In this document: positions 1 through 15,000 of the stretch, piece after piece
How the letters are laid out: each line of letters begins with the position of its first letter
How positions within the stretch are numbered: position 1 is the stretch's first letter
Assembly (NCBI RefSeq): GCF_954871325.1
Contig: NC_088775.1
Coordinates: 50,259,561-50,323,560 of the forward strand
DNA: 64,000 nt
Origin: Gordionus sp. m RMFG-2023
Taxonomy: Eukaryota > Nematomorpha > Gordioida > Chordodea > Parachordodidae
Reading direction: 5' to 3'
The notes under the pieces: model-generated
The model's database searches: none
What the model saw: only the letters and a program-made list of their open reading frames with translations
Told to the model about the DNA's origin: nothing
Position numbers and translations under genes: made by a program

Positions 1-3000
1 GATGTTGTAAATTTGCTAGTAGTTTACCGTAAATAACCTGAAATAAAACGTGTAAATTGAAATTATAAAATAGAATTTATTGTAGTTGGTGAGGAAGATG
101 GTTTAGCGATGGTGGAGAAGTTCTCTTTTCTTTGCTCAATGTGGTTTCGTTTTTGAAGATGATGTTGTAAATTTGCTAGTAGTTTACCGTAAATAACCTG
201 AAATAAAACGTGTAAATTGAAATTATAAAATAGAATTTACTGTTGTTGGTGAGGAAGATGGTTTAGCGATGGTGAAGAAGTTCTCTTTTCTTTGCTCAAT
301 GTGGTTTCGTTTTTGAAGATGATGTTGTAAATTTGCTAGTAGTTTACCGTAAATAACCTGAAATAAAACGTGTAAATTGAAATTATAAAATAGAATTTAC
401 TGTTGTTGGTGAGGAAGATGGTTTAGCGATGGTGGAGAAGTTCTCTTTTCTTTGCTCAATGTGGTTTCGTTTTTGAAGATGATGTTGTAATTTCCTTGCT
501 CGTACTTTACCGTAAATAACCTGAAATAAAACGTGTAAATTGAAATTATAAAATAGAATTTAGTGTTGTTGGTGAGGAAGATGGTTTAGCGATGGTGAAG
601 GAGTTCTCTTTTCTTTGCTCAATGTGGTTTCGTTTTTGAATATGATGTTGTAGATTTGCTAGTAGTTTACAGTAAATAACCTGAAATAAAACGTGTAAAT
701 TGAAATTATAAAAAAGAATTTACTGTTGTTGGTGAGGAAGATGGTTTAGCGATGGTGAAGAAGTTCTCTTTTCTTTGCTCAATGTGGTTTCGTTTTTGAA
801 GATGATGTTGTAAATTAACTAGTAGTTTACCGTAAATAACCTGAAATAAAACATGTAAATTGAAATTATAAAATAGAATTTACTGTTGTTGGTGAGGAAG
901 ATGGTTTAGCAATGGTGAAGAAATTCTCCTTTCTTTGCTCAATGTGGTTTCGTTTTTGAAGATGATGTTGTAATTTCCTTGCTCGTAGTTTGCCGTAAAT
1001 AACCTGAAATTAAACGTTGAAATTGAAATTATAAAATAGAATTTACTGTTGTTGGTGAGGAAGATGGTTTAGCGATGGTGAAGGAGTTCTCTTTTCTTTG
1101 CTCAATGTGGTTTCGTTTTTGAAGATGATGTTGTAAATTTGCTAGTAGTTTACCGTAAATAACCTGAAATAAAACGTGTAAATTGAAATTATAAAATAGA
1201 ATTTACTGTTGTTGGTGAGGAAGATGGTTTAGCGATGGTGAAGGAGTTCTCTTTTCTTTGCTCAATGTGGTTTCGTTTTTGAAGATGATGTTGTAAATTT
1301 GCTAGTAGTTTACCGTAAATAACCTGAAATAAAACGTGTAAATTGAAATTATAAAATAGAATTTATTGTAGTTGGTGAGGAAGATGGTTTAGCGATGGTG
1401 GAGAAGTTCTCTTTTCTTTGCTCAATGTGGTTTCGTTTTTGAAGATGATGTTGTAAATTTGCTAGTAGTTTACCATAAATAACCTGAAATAAAACGTGTA
1501 AATTGAAATTATAAAATAGAATTTACTGTTGTTGGTGAGGAAGATGGTTTAGCGATGGTGAAGAAGTTCTCTTTTCTTTGCTCAATGTGGTTTCGTTTTT
1601 GAAGATGATGTTGTAAATTTGCTAGTAGTTTACCGTAAATAACCCGAAATAAAACGTGTAAATTGAAATTATAAAATAGAATTTACTGTTGTTGGTGTAG
1701 TGAAGATGTTCTCTTTTCTTTGCTCAATGTGGTTTCGTTTTTGAAGATGATGTTGTAAATTTGCTAGTAGTTTACCGTAAATAGCCTGAAATAAAACGTG
1801 TAAATTGAAATTATAAAATAGAATTTACTGTTGTTGGTGAGGAAGATGGTTTAGCAATGGTGAAGAAATTCTTCTTTCTTTGCTCAATGTGGTTTCGTTT
1901 TTGAAGATGATGTTGTAATTTCCTTGCTCGTAGTTTGCCGTAAATAACCTGAAATTAAACGTTGAAATTGAAATTATAAAATAGAATTTACTGTTGTTGG
2001 TGAGGAAGATGGTTTAGCGATGGTGAAGTAGTTCTCTTTTCTTTGCTCAATGTGGTTTCGTTTTTGAAGATGATGTTGTAATTTCCTTGCTGGTAGTTTA
2101 CCGTAAATAACCTGAAATAAAACGTGTAAATTGAAATTATAAAATAGAATTTACTGTTGTTGGTGAGGAAGATGGTTTAGCGATGGTGAAGGAGTTCTCT
2201 TTTCTTTGCTCAATGTGGTTTCGTTTTTGAAGATGATGTTGTAAATTTGCTAGTAGTTTACCGTAAATAACCTGAAATAAAACGTGTAAATTGAAATTAT
2301 AAAATAGAATTTACTGTTGTTGGTGAGGAAGATGGTTTAGCGATGGTGAAGGAGTTCTCTTTTCTTTGCTCAATGTGGTTTCGTTTTTGAAGATGATGTT
2401 GTAAATTTGCTAGTAGTTTACCGTAAATAACCTGAAATAAAACGTGTAAATTGAAATTATAAAATAGAATTTACTGTTGTTGGTGAGGAAGATGGTTTAT
2501 CGATAGTGAAGAAGTTCTCTTTTCTTAGCTCAATGTGGTTTCGTTTTTGAAGATGATGTTGTAATTTCCTTGCTCGTAGTTTGCCGTAAATAACCTGAAA
2601 TTAAACGTTGAAATTGAAATTGTAAAATAGAATTTACTGTTGTTGGTGAGGAAGATGGTTTAGCGATGGTGAAGGAGTTCTCTTTTCTTTGCTCAATGTG
2701 GTTTCGTTTTTGAAGATGATGTTGTAAATTTGCTAGTAGTTTACCGTAAATAACCTGAAATAAAACGTGTAAATTGAAATTATAAAATAGAATTTACTGT
2801 TGTTGGTGAGGAAGATGGTTTAGCGATGGTGAAGGAGTTCTCTTTTCTTTGCTCAATGTGGTTTCGTTTTTGAAGATGATGTTGTAAATTTGCTAGTAGT
2901 TTACCGTAAATAACCTGAAATAAAACGTGTAAATTGAAATTATAAAATAGAATTTATTGTAGTTGGTGAGGAAGATGGTTTAGCGATGGTGGAGAAGTTC

Positions 3001-6000
3001 TCTTTTCTTTGCTCAATGTGGTTTCGTTTTTGAAGATGATGTTGTAAATTTGCTAGTAGTTTACCGTAAATAACCTGAAATAAAACGTGTAAATTGAAAT
3101 TATAAAATAGAATTTACTGTTGTTGGTGAGGAAGATGGTTTAGCGATGGTGAAGAAGTTCTCTTTTCTTTGCTCAATGTGGTTTCGTTTTTGAAGATGAT
3201 GTTGTAAATTTGCTAGTAGTTTACCGTAAATAACCTGAAATAAAACGTGTAAATTGAAATTATAAAATAGAATTTACTGTTGTTGGTGAGGAAGATGGTT
3301 TAGCGATGGTAGAGAAGTTCTCTTTTCTTTGCTCAATGTGGTTTCGTTTTTGAAGATGATGTTGTAATTTCCTTGCTCGTACTTTACCGTAAATAACCTG
3401 AAATAAAACGTGTAAATTGAAATTATAAAATAGAATTTAGTGTTGTTGGTGAGGAAGATGGTTTAGCGATGGTGAAGGAGTTCTCTTTTCTTTGCTCAAT
3501 GTGGTTTCGTTTTTGAATATGATGTTGTAGATTTGCTAGTAGTTTACAGTAAATAACCTGAAATAAAACGTGTAAATTGAAATTATAAAAAAGAATTTAC
3601 TGTTGTTGGTGAGGAAGATGGTTTAGCGATGGTGAAGAAGTTCTCTTTTCTTTGCTCAATGTGGTTTCGTTTTTGAAGATGATGTTGTAAATTAACTAGT
3701 AGTTTACCGTAAATAACCTGAAATAAAACATGTAAATTGAAATTATAAAATAGAATTTACTGTTGTTGGTGAGGAAGATGGTTTAGCAATGGTGAAGAAA
3801 TTCTCCTTTCTTTGCTCAATGTGGTTTCGTTTTTGAAGATGATGTTGTAATTTCCTTGCTCGTAGTTTGCCGTGAATTACCTGAAATAAAAGTAAATTGA
3901 AATTATAAAATAGAATTTACTGTAGTTGGTGAGGAAGATGGTTTAGCGATGGTGGAGAAGTTCTCTTTTCTTTGCTCAATGTGGTTTCGTTTTTGAAGAT
4001 GATGTTGTAAATTTGCTAGTAGTTTACCGTAAATAACCTGAAATAAAACGTGTAAATTGAAATTATAAAATAGAATTTACTGTTGTTGGTGAGGAAGATG
4101 GTTTAGCGATGGTGAAGAAGTTCTCTTTTCTTTGCTCAATGTGGTTTCGTTTTTGAAGATGATGTTGTAAATTTGCTAGTAGTTTACCGTAAATAACCTG
4201 AAATAAAACGTGTAAATTGAAATTATAAAATAGAATTTACTGTTGTTGGTGAGGAAGATGGTTTAGCGATGGTGGAGAAGTTCTCTTTTCTTTGCTCAAT
4301 GTGGTTTCGTTTTTGAAGATGATGTTGTAATTTCCTTGCTCGTACTTTACCGTAAATAACCTGAAATAAAACGTGTAAATTGAAATTATAAAATAGAATT
4401 TAGTGTTGTTGGTGAGGAAGATGGTTTAGCGATGGTGAAGGAGTTCTCTTTTCTTTGCTCAATGTGGTTTCGTTTTTGAATATGATGTTGTAGATTTGCT
4501 AGTAGTTTACAGTAAATAACCTGAAATAAAACGTGTAAATTGAAATTATAAAAAAGAATTTACTGTTGTTGGTGAGGAAGATGGTTTAGCGATGGTGAAG
4601 AAGTTCTCTTTTCTTTGCTCAATGTGGTTTCGTTTTTGAAGATGATGTTGTAAATTTGCTAGTAGTTTACCGTAAATAACCTGAAATAAAACGTGTAAAT
4701 TGAAATTATAAAATAGAATTTACTGTTGTTGGTGAGGAAGATGGTTTAGCGATGGTGAAGGAGTTCTCTTTTCTTTGCTCAATGTGGTTTCGTTTTAGAA
4801 GATGATGTTGTAAATTTGCTAGTAGTTTACCGTAAATAACCTGAAATAAAACGTGTAAATTGAAATTATAAAATAGAATTTACTGTTGTTGGTGAGGAAG
4901 ATGGTTTAGCGATGGTGAAGGAGTTCTCTTTTCTTTGCTCAATGTGGTTTCGTTTTTGAAGATGATGTTGTAAATTTGCTAGTAGTTTACCGTAAATAAC
5001 CTGAAATAAAACGTGTAAATTGAAATTATAAAATAGAATTTATTGTAGTTGGTGAGGAAGATGGTTTAGCAATGGTGAAGAAATTCTCCTTTCTTTGCTC
5101 AATGTGGTTTCGTTTTTGAAGATGATGTTGTAATTTCCTTGCTCGTAGTTTGCCGTGAATTACCTGAAATAAAAATAAATTGAAATTATAAAATAGAATT
5201 TACTGTAGTTGGTGAGGAAGATGGTTTAGCAATGGTGGAGAAGTTCTCTTTTCTTTGCTCAATGTGGTTTCGTTTTTGAAGATGATGTAATTTCCTTGCT
5301 CGTAGTTTAGCGTAAATAACCTGAAATAAAACGCGTAAATTGAAATTATAAAATAGAATTTACTGTTGTTGGTGAGGAAGATGGTTTAGCAATGGTGAAG
5401 AAATTCTCCTTTCTTTGCTCAATGTGGTTTCGTTTTTGAAGATGATGTTGTAAATTAGCTAGTAGTTTACCGTAAATAACCTGAAATAAAACGTGTAAAT
5501 TGAAATTATAAAATAGAATTTACTGTTGTTGGTGAGGAAGATGGTTTAGCAATGGTGAAGAAATTCTCCTTTCTTTGCTCAATGTGGTTTCGTTTTTGAA
5601 GATGATGTTGTAAATTTGCTAGTAGTTTACCGTAAATAACCTAAAATAAAACGTGTAAATTGAAATTATAAAAAAGAATTTACTGTTGTTGGTGAGGAAG
5701 ATGGTTTAGCGATGGTGAAGGAGTTCTCTTTTCTTTGCTCAATGTGGTTTCGTTTTTGAAGATGATGTTGTAAATTTGCTTGTAGTTTACCGTAAATAAC
5801 CTGAAATAAAACGTGTAAATTGAAATTATAAAATAGAATTTACTGTTGTTGGTGAGGAAGATGGTTTAGCGATGGTGAAGAAGTTCTCTTTTCTTTGCTC
5901 AATGTGGTTTCGTTTTTGAAGATGATGTTGTAAATTTGCTAGTAGTTTACCGTAAATAACCTGAAATAAAACGTGTAAATTGAAATTATAAAATAGAATT

Positions 6001-9000
6001 TACTGTTGTTGGTGAGGAAGATGGTTTAGCGATGGTGAAGGAGTTCTCTTTTCTTTGCTCAATGTGGTTTCGTTTTAGAAGATGATGTTGTAAATTTGCT
6101 AGTAGTTTACCATAAATAACCTGAAATAAAACGTGTAAATTGAAATTATAAAATAGAATTTACTGTTGTTGGTGAGGAAGATGGTTTAGCGATGGTGAAG
6201 AAGTTCTCTTTTCTTTGCTCAATGTGGTTTCGTTTTTGAAGATGATGTTGTAAATTTGCTAGTAGTTTACCGTAAATAACCCGAAATAAAACGTGTAAAT
6301 TGAAATTATAAAATAGAATTTACTGTTGTTGGTGTAGTGAAGATGTTCTCTTTTCTTTGCTCAATGTGGTTTCGTTTTTGAAGATGATGTTGTAAATTTG
6401 CTAGTAGTTTACCGTAAATAGCCTGAAATAAAACGTGTAAATTGAAATTATAAAATAGAATTTACTGTTGTTGGTGAGGAAGATGGTTTAGCAATGGTGA
6501 AGAAATTCTTCTTTCTTTGCTCAATGTGGTTTCGTTTTTGAAGATGATGTTGTAATTTCCTTGCTCGTAGTTTGCCGTAAATAACCTGAAATTAAACGTT
6601 GAAATTGAAATTATAAAATAGAATTTACTGTTGTTGGTGAGGAAGATGGTTTAGCGATGGTGAAGTAGTTCTCTTTTCTTTGCTCAATGTGGTTTCGTTT
6701 TTGAAGATGATGTTGTAATTTCCTTGCTGGTAGTTTACCGTAAATAACCTGAAATAAAACGTGTAAATTGAAATTATAAAATAGAATTTACTGTTGTTGG
6801 TGAGGAAGATGGTTTAGCGATGGTGAAGGAGTTCTCTTTTCTTTGCTCAATGTGGTTTCGTTTTTGAAGATGATGTTGTAAATTTGCTAGTAGTTTACCG
6901 TAAATAACCTGAAATAAAACGTGTAAATTGAAATTATAAAATAGAATTTACTGTTGTTGGTGAGGAAGATGGTTTAGCGATGGTGAAGGAGTTCTCTTTT
7001 CTTTGCTCAATGTGGTTTCGTTTTTGAAGATGATGTTGTAAATTTGCTAGTAGTTTACCGTAAATAACCTGAAATAAAACGTGTAAATTGAAATTATAAA
7101 ATAGAATTTACTGTTGTTGGTGAGGAAGATGGTTTATCGATAGTGAAGAAGTTCTCTTTTCTTAGCTCAATGTGGTTTCGTTTTTGAAGATGATGTTGTA
7201 ATTTCCTTGCTCGTAGTTTGCCGTAAATAACCTGAAATTAAACGTTGAAATTGAAATTATAAAATAGAATTTACTGTTGTTGGTGAGGAAGATGGTTTAG
7301 CGATGGTGAAGGAGTTCTCTTTTCTTTGCTCAATGTGGTTTCGTTTTTGAAGATGATGTTGTAAATTTGCTAGTAGTTTACCGTAAATAACCTGAAATAA
7401 AACGTGTAAATTGAAATTATAAAATAGAATTTACTGTTGTTGGTGAGGAAGATGGTTTAGCGATGGTGAAGGAGTTCTCTTTTCTTTGCTCAATGTGGTT
7501 TCGTTTTTGAAGATGATGTTGTAAATTTGCTAGTAGTTTACCGTAAATAACCTGAAATAAAACGTGTAAATTGAAATTATAAAATAGAATTTATTGTAGT
7601 TGGTGAGGAAGATGGTTTAGCGATGGTGGAGAAGTTCTCTTTTCTTTGCTCAATGTGGTTTCGTTTTTGAAGATGATGTTGTAAATTTGCTAGTAGTTTA
7701 CCGTAAATAACCTGAAATAAAACGTGTAAATTGAAATTATAAAATAGAATTTACTGTTGTTGGTGAGGAAGATGGTTTAGCGATGGTGAAGAAGTTCTCT
7801 TTTCTTTGCTCAATGTGGTTTCGTTTTTGAAGATGATGTTGTAAATTTGCTAGTAGTTTACCGTAAATAACCTGAAATAAAACGTGTAAATTGAAATTAT
7901 AAAATAGAATTTACTGTTGTTGGTGAGGAAGATGGTTTAGCGATGGTGGAGAAGTTCTCTTTTCTTTGCTCAATGTGGTTTCGTTTTTGAAGATGATGTT
8001 GTAATTTCCTTGCTCGTACTTTACCGTAAATAACCTGAAATAAAACGTGTAAATTGAAATTATAAAATAGAATTTAGTGTTGTTGGTGAGGAAGATGGTT
8101 TAGCGATGGTGAAGGAGTTCTCTTTTCTTTGCTCAATGTGGTTTCGTTTTTGAATATGATGTTGTAGATTTGCTAGTAGTTTACAGTAAATAACCTGAAA
8201 TAAAACGTGTAAATTGAAATTATAAAAAAGAATTTACTGTTGTTGGTGAGGAAGATGGTTTAGCGATGGTGAAGAAGTTCTCTTTTCTTTGCTCAATGTG
8301 GTTTCGTTTTTGAAGATGATGTTGTAAATTAACTAGTAGTTTACCGTAAATAACCTGAAATAAAACATGTAAATTGAAATTATAAAATAGAATTTACTGT
8401 TGTTGGTGAGGAAGATGGTTTAGCAATGGTGAAGAAATTCTCCTTTCTTTGCTCAATGTGGTTTCGTTTTTGAAGATGATGTTGTAATTTCCTTGCTCGT
8501 AGTTTGCCGTGAATTACCTGAAATAAAAGTAAATTGAAATTATAAAATAGAATTTACTGTAGTTGGTGAGGAAGATGGTTTAGCAATGGTGGAGAAGTTC
8601 TCTTTTCTTTGCTCAATGTGGTTTCGTTTTTGAAGATGATGTAATTTCCTTGCTCGTAGTTTAGCGTAAATAACCTGAAATAAAACGCGTAAATTGAAAT
8701 TATAAAATAGAATTTACTGTTGTTGGTGAGGAAGATGGTTTAGCAATGGTGAAGAAATTCTCCTTTCTTTGCTCAATGTGGTTTCGTTTTTGAAGATGAT
8801 GTTGTAAATTAGCTAGTAGTTTACCGTAAATAACCTGAAATAAAACGTGTAAATTGAAATTATAAAATAGAATTTACTGTTGTTGGTGAGGAAGATGGTT
8901 TAGCAATGGTGAAGAAATTCTCCTTTCTTTGCTCAATGTGGTTTCGTTTTTGAAGATGATGTTGTAAATTTGCTAGTAGTTTACCGTAAATAACCTAAAA

Positions 9001-12000
9001 TAAAACGTGTAAATTGAAATTATAAAAAAGAATTTACTGTTGTTGGTGAGGAAGATGGTTTAGCGATGGTGAAGGAGTTCTCTTTTCTTTGCTCAATGTG
9101 GTTTCGTTTTTGAAGATGATGTTGTAAATTTGCTAGTAGTTTACCGTAAATAACCTGAAATAAAACGTGTAAATTGAAATTATAAAATAGAATTTACTGT
9201 TGTTGGTGAGGAAGATGGTTTAGCGATGGTGAAGGAGTTCTCTTTTCTTTGCTCAATGTGGTTTCGTTTTAGAAGATGATGTTGTAAATTTGCTAGTAGT
9301 TTACCGTAAATAACCTGAAATAAAACGTGTAAATTGAAATTATAAAATAGAATTTACTGTTGTTGGTGAGGAAGATGGTTTAGCGATGGTGAAGAAGTTC
9401 TCTTTTCTTTGCTCAATGTGGTTTCGTTTTTGAAGATGATGTTGTAAATTTGCTAGTAGTTTACCGTAAATAACGTGAAATAAAACGTGTAAATTGAAAT
9501 TATAAAATAGAATTTACTGTTGTTGGTGAGGAAGATGGTTTAGCGATAGTGAAGATGTTCTCTTTTCTTTGCTCAATGTGGTTTCGTTTTTGAAGATGAT
9601 GTTGTAATTTCCTTGCTGGTAGTTTACCGTAAATAACCTGAAATAAAACGTGTAAATTGAAATTATAAAATAGAATTTACTGTTGTTGGTGAGGAAGATG
9701 GTTTAGCGATGGTGAAGGAGTTCTCTTTTCTTTGCTCAATGTGGTTTCGTTTTTGAAGATGATGTTGTAAATTTGCTAGTAGTTTACCGTAAATAACCTG
9801 AAATAAAACGTGTAAATTGAAATTATAAAATAGAATTTACTGTTGTTGGTGAGGAAGATGGTTTAGCGATGGTGAAGGAGTTCTCTTTTCTTTGCTCAAT
9901 GTGGTTTCGTTTTTGAAGATGATGTTGTAAATTTGCTAGTAGTTTACCGTAAATAACCCGAAATAAAACGTGTAAATTGAAATTATAAAATAGAATTTAC
10001 TGTTGTTGGTGTAGTGAAGATGTTCTCTTTTCTTTGCTCAATGTGGTTTCGTTTTTGAAGATGATGTTGTAAATTTGCTAGTAGTTTACCGTAAATAGCC
10101 TGAAATAAAACGTGTAAATTGAAATTATAAAATAGAATTTACTGTTGTTGGTGAGGAAGATGGTTTAGCAATGGTGAAGAAATTCTTCTTTCTTTGCTCA
10201 ATGTGGTTTCGTTTTTGAAGATGATGTTGTAATTTCCTTGCTCGTAGTTTGCCGTAAATAACCTGAAATTAAACGTTGAAATTGAAATTATAAAATAGAA
10301 TTTACTGTTGTTGGTGAGGAAGATGGTTTAGCGATGGTGAAGTAGTTCTCTTTTCTTTGCTCAATGTGGTTTCGTTTTTGAAGATGATGTTGTAATTTCC
10401 TTGCTGGTAGTTTACCGTAAATAACCTGAAATAAAACGTGTAAATTGAAATTATAAAATAGAATTTACTGTTGTTGGTGAGGAAGATGGTTTAGCGATGG
10501 TGAAGGAGTTCTCTTTTCTTTGCTCAATGTGGTTTCGTTTTTGAAGATGATGTTGTAAATTTGCTAGTAGTTTACCGTAAATAACCTGAAATAAAACGTG
10601 TAAATTGAAATTATAAAATAGAATTTACTGTTGTTGGTGAGGAAGATGGTTTAGCGATGGTGAAGGAGTTCTCTTTTCTTTGCTCAATGTGGTTTCGTTT
10701 TTGAAGATGATGTTGTAAATTTGCTAGTAGTTTACCGTAAATAACCTGAAATAAAACGTGTAAATTGAAATTATAAAATAGAATTTACTGTTGTTGGTGA
10801 GGAAGATGGTTTATCGATAGTGAAGAAGTTCTCTTTTCTTAGCTCAATGTGGTTTCGTTTTTGAAGATGATGTTGTAATTTCCTTGCTCGTAGTTTGCCG
10901 TAAATAACCTGAAATTAAACGTTGAAATTGAAATTATAAAATAGAATTTACTGTTGTTGGTGAGGAAGATGGTTTAGCGATGGTGAAGGAGTTCTCTTTT
11001 CTTTGCTCAATGTGGTTTCGTTTTTGAAGATGATGTTGTAAATTTGCTAGTAGTTTACCGTAAATAACCTGAAATAAAACGTGTAAATTGAAATTATAAA
11101 ATAGAATTTACTGTTGTTGGTGAGGAAGATGGTTTAGCGATGGTGAAGGAGTTCTCTTTTCTTTGCTCAATGTGGTTTCGTTTTTGAAGATGATGTTGTA
11201 AATTTGCTAGTAGTTTACCGTAAATAACCTGAAATAAAACGTGTAAATTGAAATTATAAAATAGAATTTATTGTAGTTGGTGAGGAAGATGGTTTAGCGA
11301 TGGTGGAGAAGTTCTCTTTTCTTTGCTCAATGTGGTTTCGTTTTTGAAGATGATGTTGTAAATTTGCTAGTAGTTTACCGTAAATAACCTGAAATAAAAC
11401 GTGTAAATTGAAATTATAAAATAGAATTTACTGTTGTTGGTGAGGAAGATGGTTTAGCGATGGTGAAGAAGTTCTCTTTTCTTTGCTCAATGTGGTTTCG
11501 TTTTTGAAGATGATGTTGTAAATTTGCTAGTAGTTTACCGTAAATAACCTGAAATAAAACGTGTAAATTGAAATTATAAAATAGAATTTACTGTTGTTGG
11601 TGAGGAAGATGGTTTAGCGATGGTGGAGAAGTTCTCTTTTCTTTGCTCAATGTGGTTTCGTTTTTGAAGATGATGTTGTAATTTCCTTGCTCGTACTTTA
11701 CCGTAAATAACCTGAAATAAAACGTGTAAATTGAAATTATAAAATAGAATTTAGTGTTGTTGGTGAGGAAGATGGTTTAGCGATGGTGAAGGAGTTCTCT
11801 TTTCTTTGCTCAATGTGGTTTCGTTTTTGAATATGATGTTGTAGATTTGCTAGTAGTTTACAGTAAATAACCTGAAATAAAACGTGTAAATTGAAATTAT
11901 AAAAAAGAATTTACTGTTGTTGGTGAGGAAGATGGTTTAGCGATGGTGAAGAAGTTCTCTTTTCTTTGCTCAATGTGGTTTCGTTTTTGAAGATGATGTT

Positions 12001-15000
12001 GTAAATTAACTAGTAGTTTACCGTAAATAACCTGAAATAAAACATGTAAATTGAAATTATAAAATAGAATTTACTGTTGTTGGTGAGGAAGATGGTTTAG
12101 CAATGGTGAAGAAATTCTCCTTTCTTTGCTCAATGTGGTTTCGTTTTTGAAGATGATGTTGTAATTTCCTTGCTCGTAGTTTGCCGTGAATTACCTGAAA
12201 TAAAAGTAAATTGAAATTATAAAATAGAATTTACTGTAGTTGGTGAGGAAGATGGTTTAGCAATGGTGGAGAAGTTCTCTTTTCTTTGCTCAATGTGGTT
12301 TCGTTTTTGAAGATGATGTAATTTCCTTGCTCGTAGTTTAGCGTAAATAACCTGAAATAAAACGCGTAAATTGAAATTATAAAATAGAATTTACTGTTGT
12401 TGGTGAGGAAGATGGTTTAGCAATGGTGAAGAAATTCTCCTTTCTTTGCTCAATGTGGTTTCGTTTTTGAAGATGATGTTGTAAATTAGCTAGTAGTTTA
12501 CCGTAAATAACCTGAAATAAAACGTGTAAATTGAAATTATAAAATAGAATTTACTGTTGTTGGTGAGGAAGATGGTTTAGCAATGGTGAAGAAATTCTCC
12601 TTTCTTTGCTCAATGTGGTTTCGTTTTTGAAGATGATGTTGTAAATTTGCTAGTAGTTTACCGTAAATAACCTAAAATAAAACGTGTAAATTGAAATTAT
12701 AAAAAAGAATTTACTGTTGTTGGTGAGGAAGATGGTTTAGCGATGGTGAAGGAGTTCTCTTTTCTTTGCTCAATGTGGTTTCGTTTTTGAAGATGATGTT
12801 GTAAATTTGCTAGTAGTTTACCGTAAATAACCTGAAATAAAACGTGTAAATTGAAATTATAAAATAGAATTTACTGTTGTTGGTGAGGAAGATGGTTTAG
12901 CGATGGTGAAGGAGTTCTCTTTTCTTTGCTCAATGTGGTTTCGTTTTAGAAGATGATGTTGTAAATTTGCTAGTAGTTTACCGTAAATAACCTGAAATAA
13001 AACGTGTAAATTGAAATTATAAAATAGAATTTACTGTTGTTGGTGAGGAAGATGGTTTAGCGATGGTGAAGAAGTTCTCTTTTCTTTGCTCAATGTGGTT
13101 TCGTTTTTGAAGATGATGTTGTAAATTTGCTAGTAGTTTACCGTAAATAACGTGAAATAAAACGTGTAAATTGAAATTATAAAATAGAATTTACTGTTGT
13201 TGGTGAGGAAGATGGTTTAGCGATAGTGAAGATGTTCTCTTTTCTTTGCTCAATGTGGTTTCGTTTTTGAAGATGATGTTGTAAATTTGCTAGTAGTTTA
13301 CCGTAAATAGCCTGAAATAAAACGTGTAAATTGAAATTATAAAATAGAATTTACTGTTGTTGGTGAGGAAGATGGTTTAGCAATGGTGAAGAAATTCTTC
13401 TTTCTTTGCTCAATGTGGTTTCGTTTTTGAAGATGATGTTGTAATTTCCTTGCTCGTAGTTTGCCGTAAATAACCTGAAATTAAACGTTGAAATTGAAAT
13501 TATAAAATAGAATTTACTGTTGTTGGTGAGGAAGATGGTTTAGCGATGGTGAAGTAGTTCTTTTTTCTTTGCTCAATGTGGTTTCGTTTTTGAAGATGAT
13601 GTTGTAATTTCCTTGCTGGTAGTTTACCGTAAATAACCTGAAATAAAACGTGTAAATTGAAATTATAAAATAGAATTTACTGTTGTTGGTGAGGAAGATG
13701 GTTTAGCGATGGTGAAGGAGTTCTCTTTTCTTTGCTCAATGTGGTTTCGTTTTTGAAGATGATGTTGTAAATTTGCTAGTAGTTTACCGTAAATAACCTG
13801 AAATAAAACGTGTAAATTGAAATTATAAAATAGAATTTACTGTTGTTGGTGAGGAAGATGGTTTAGCGATGGTGAAGGAGTTCTCTTTTCTTTGCTCAAT
13901 GTGGTTTCGTTTTTGAAGATGATGTTGTAAATTTGCTAGTAGTTTACCGTAAATAACCTGAAATAAAACGTGTAAATTGAAATTATAAAATAGAATTTAC
14001 TGTTGTTGGTGAGGAAGATGGTTTAGCGATAGTGAAGAAGTTCTCTTTTCTTAGCTCAATGTGGTTTCGTTTTTGAAGATGATGTTGTAATTTCCTTGCT
14101 CGTAGTTTGCCGTAAATAACCTGAAATTAAACGTTGAAATTGAAATTATAAAATAGAATTTACTGTTGTTGGTGAGGAAGATGGTTTAGCGATTGTGAAG
14201 GAGTTCTCTTTTCTTTGCTCAATGTGGTTTCGTTTTTGAAGATGATGTTGTAAATTTGCTAGTAGTTTACCGTAAATAACCTGAAATAAAACGTGTAAAT
14301 TGAAATTATAAAATAGAATTTACTGTTGTTGGTGAGGAAGATGGTTTAGCGATGGTGAAGGAGTTCTCTTTTCTTTGCTCAATGTGGTTTCGTTTTTTAA
14401 GATGATGTTGTAAATTTGCTAGTAGTTTACCGTAAATAACCTGAAATAAAACGTGTAAATTGAAATTATAAAATAGAATTTATTGTAGTTGGTGAGGAAG
14501 ATGGTTTAGCGATGGTGGAGAAGTTCTCTTTTCTTTGCTCAATGTGGTTTCGTTTTTGAAGATGATGTTGTAAATTTGCTAGTAGTTTACCGTAAATAAC
14601 CTGAAATAAAACGTGTAAATTGAAATTATAAAATAGAATTTACTGTTGTTGGTGAGGAAGATGGTTTAGCGATGGTGAAGAAGTTCTCTTTTCTTTGCTC
14701 AATGTGGTTTCGTTTTTGAAGATGATGTTGTAAATTTGCTAGTAGTTTACCGTAAATAACCTGAAATAAAACGTGTAAATTGAAATTATAAAATAGAATT
14801 TACTGTTGTTGGTGAGGAAGATGGTTTAGCGATGGTGGAGAAGTTCTCTTTTCTTTGCTCAATGTGGTTTCGTTTTTGAAGATGATGTTGTAATTTCCTT
14901 GCTCGTACTTTACCGTAAATAACCTGAAATAAAACGTGTAAATTGAAATTATAAAATAGAATTTAGTGTTGTTGGTGAGGAAGATGGTTTAGCGATGGTG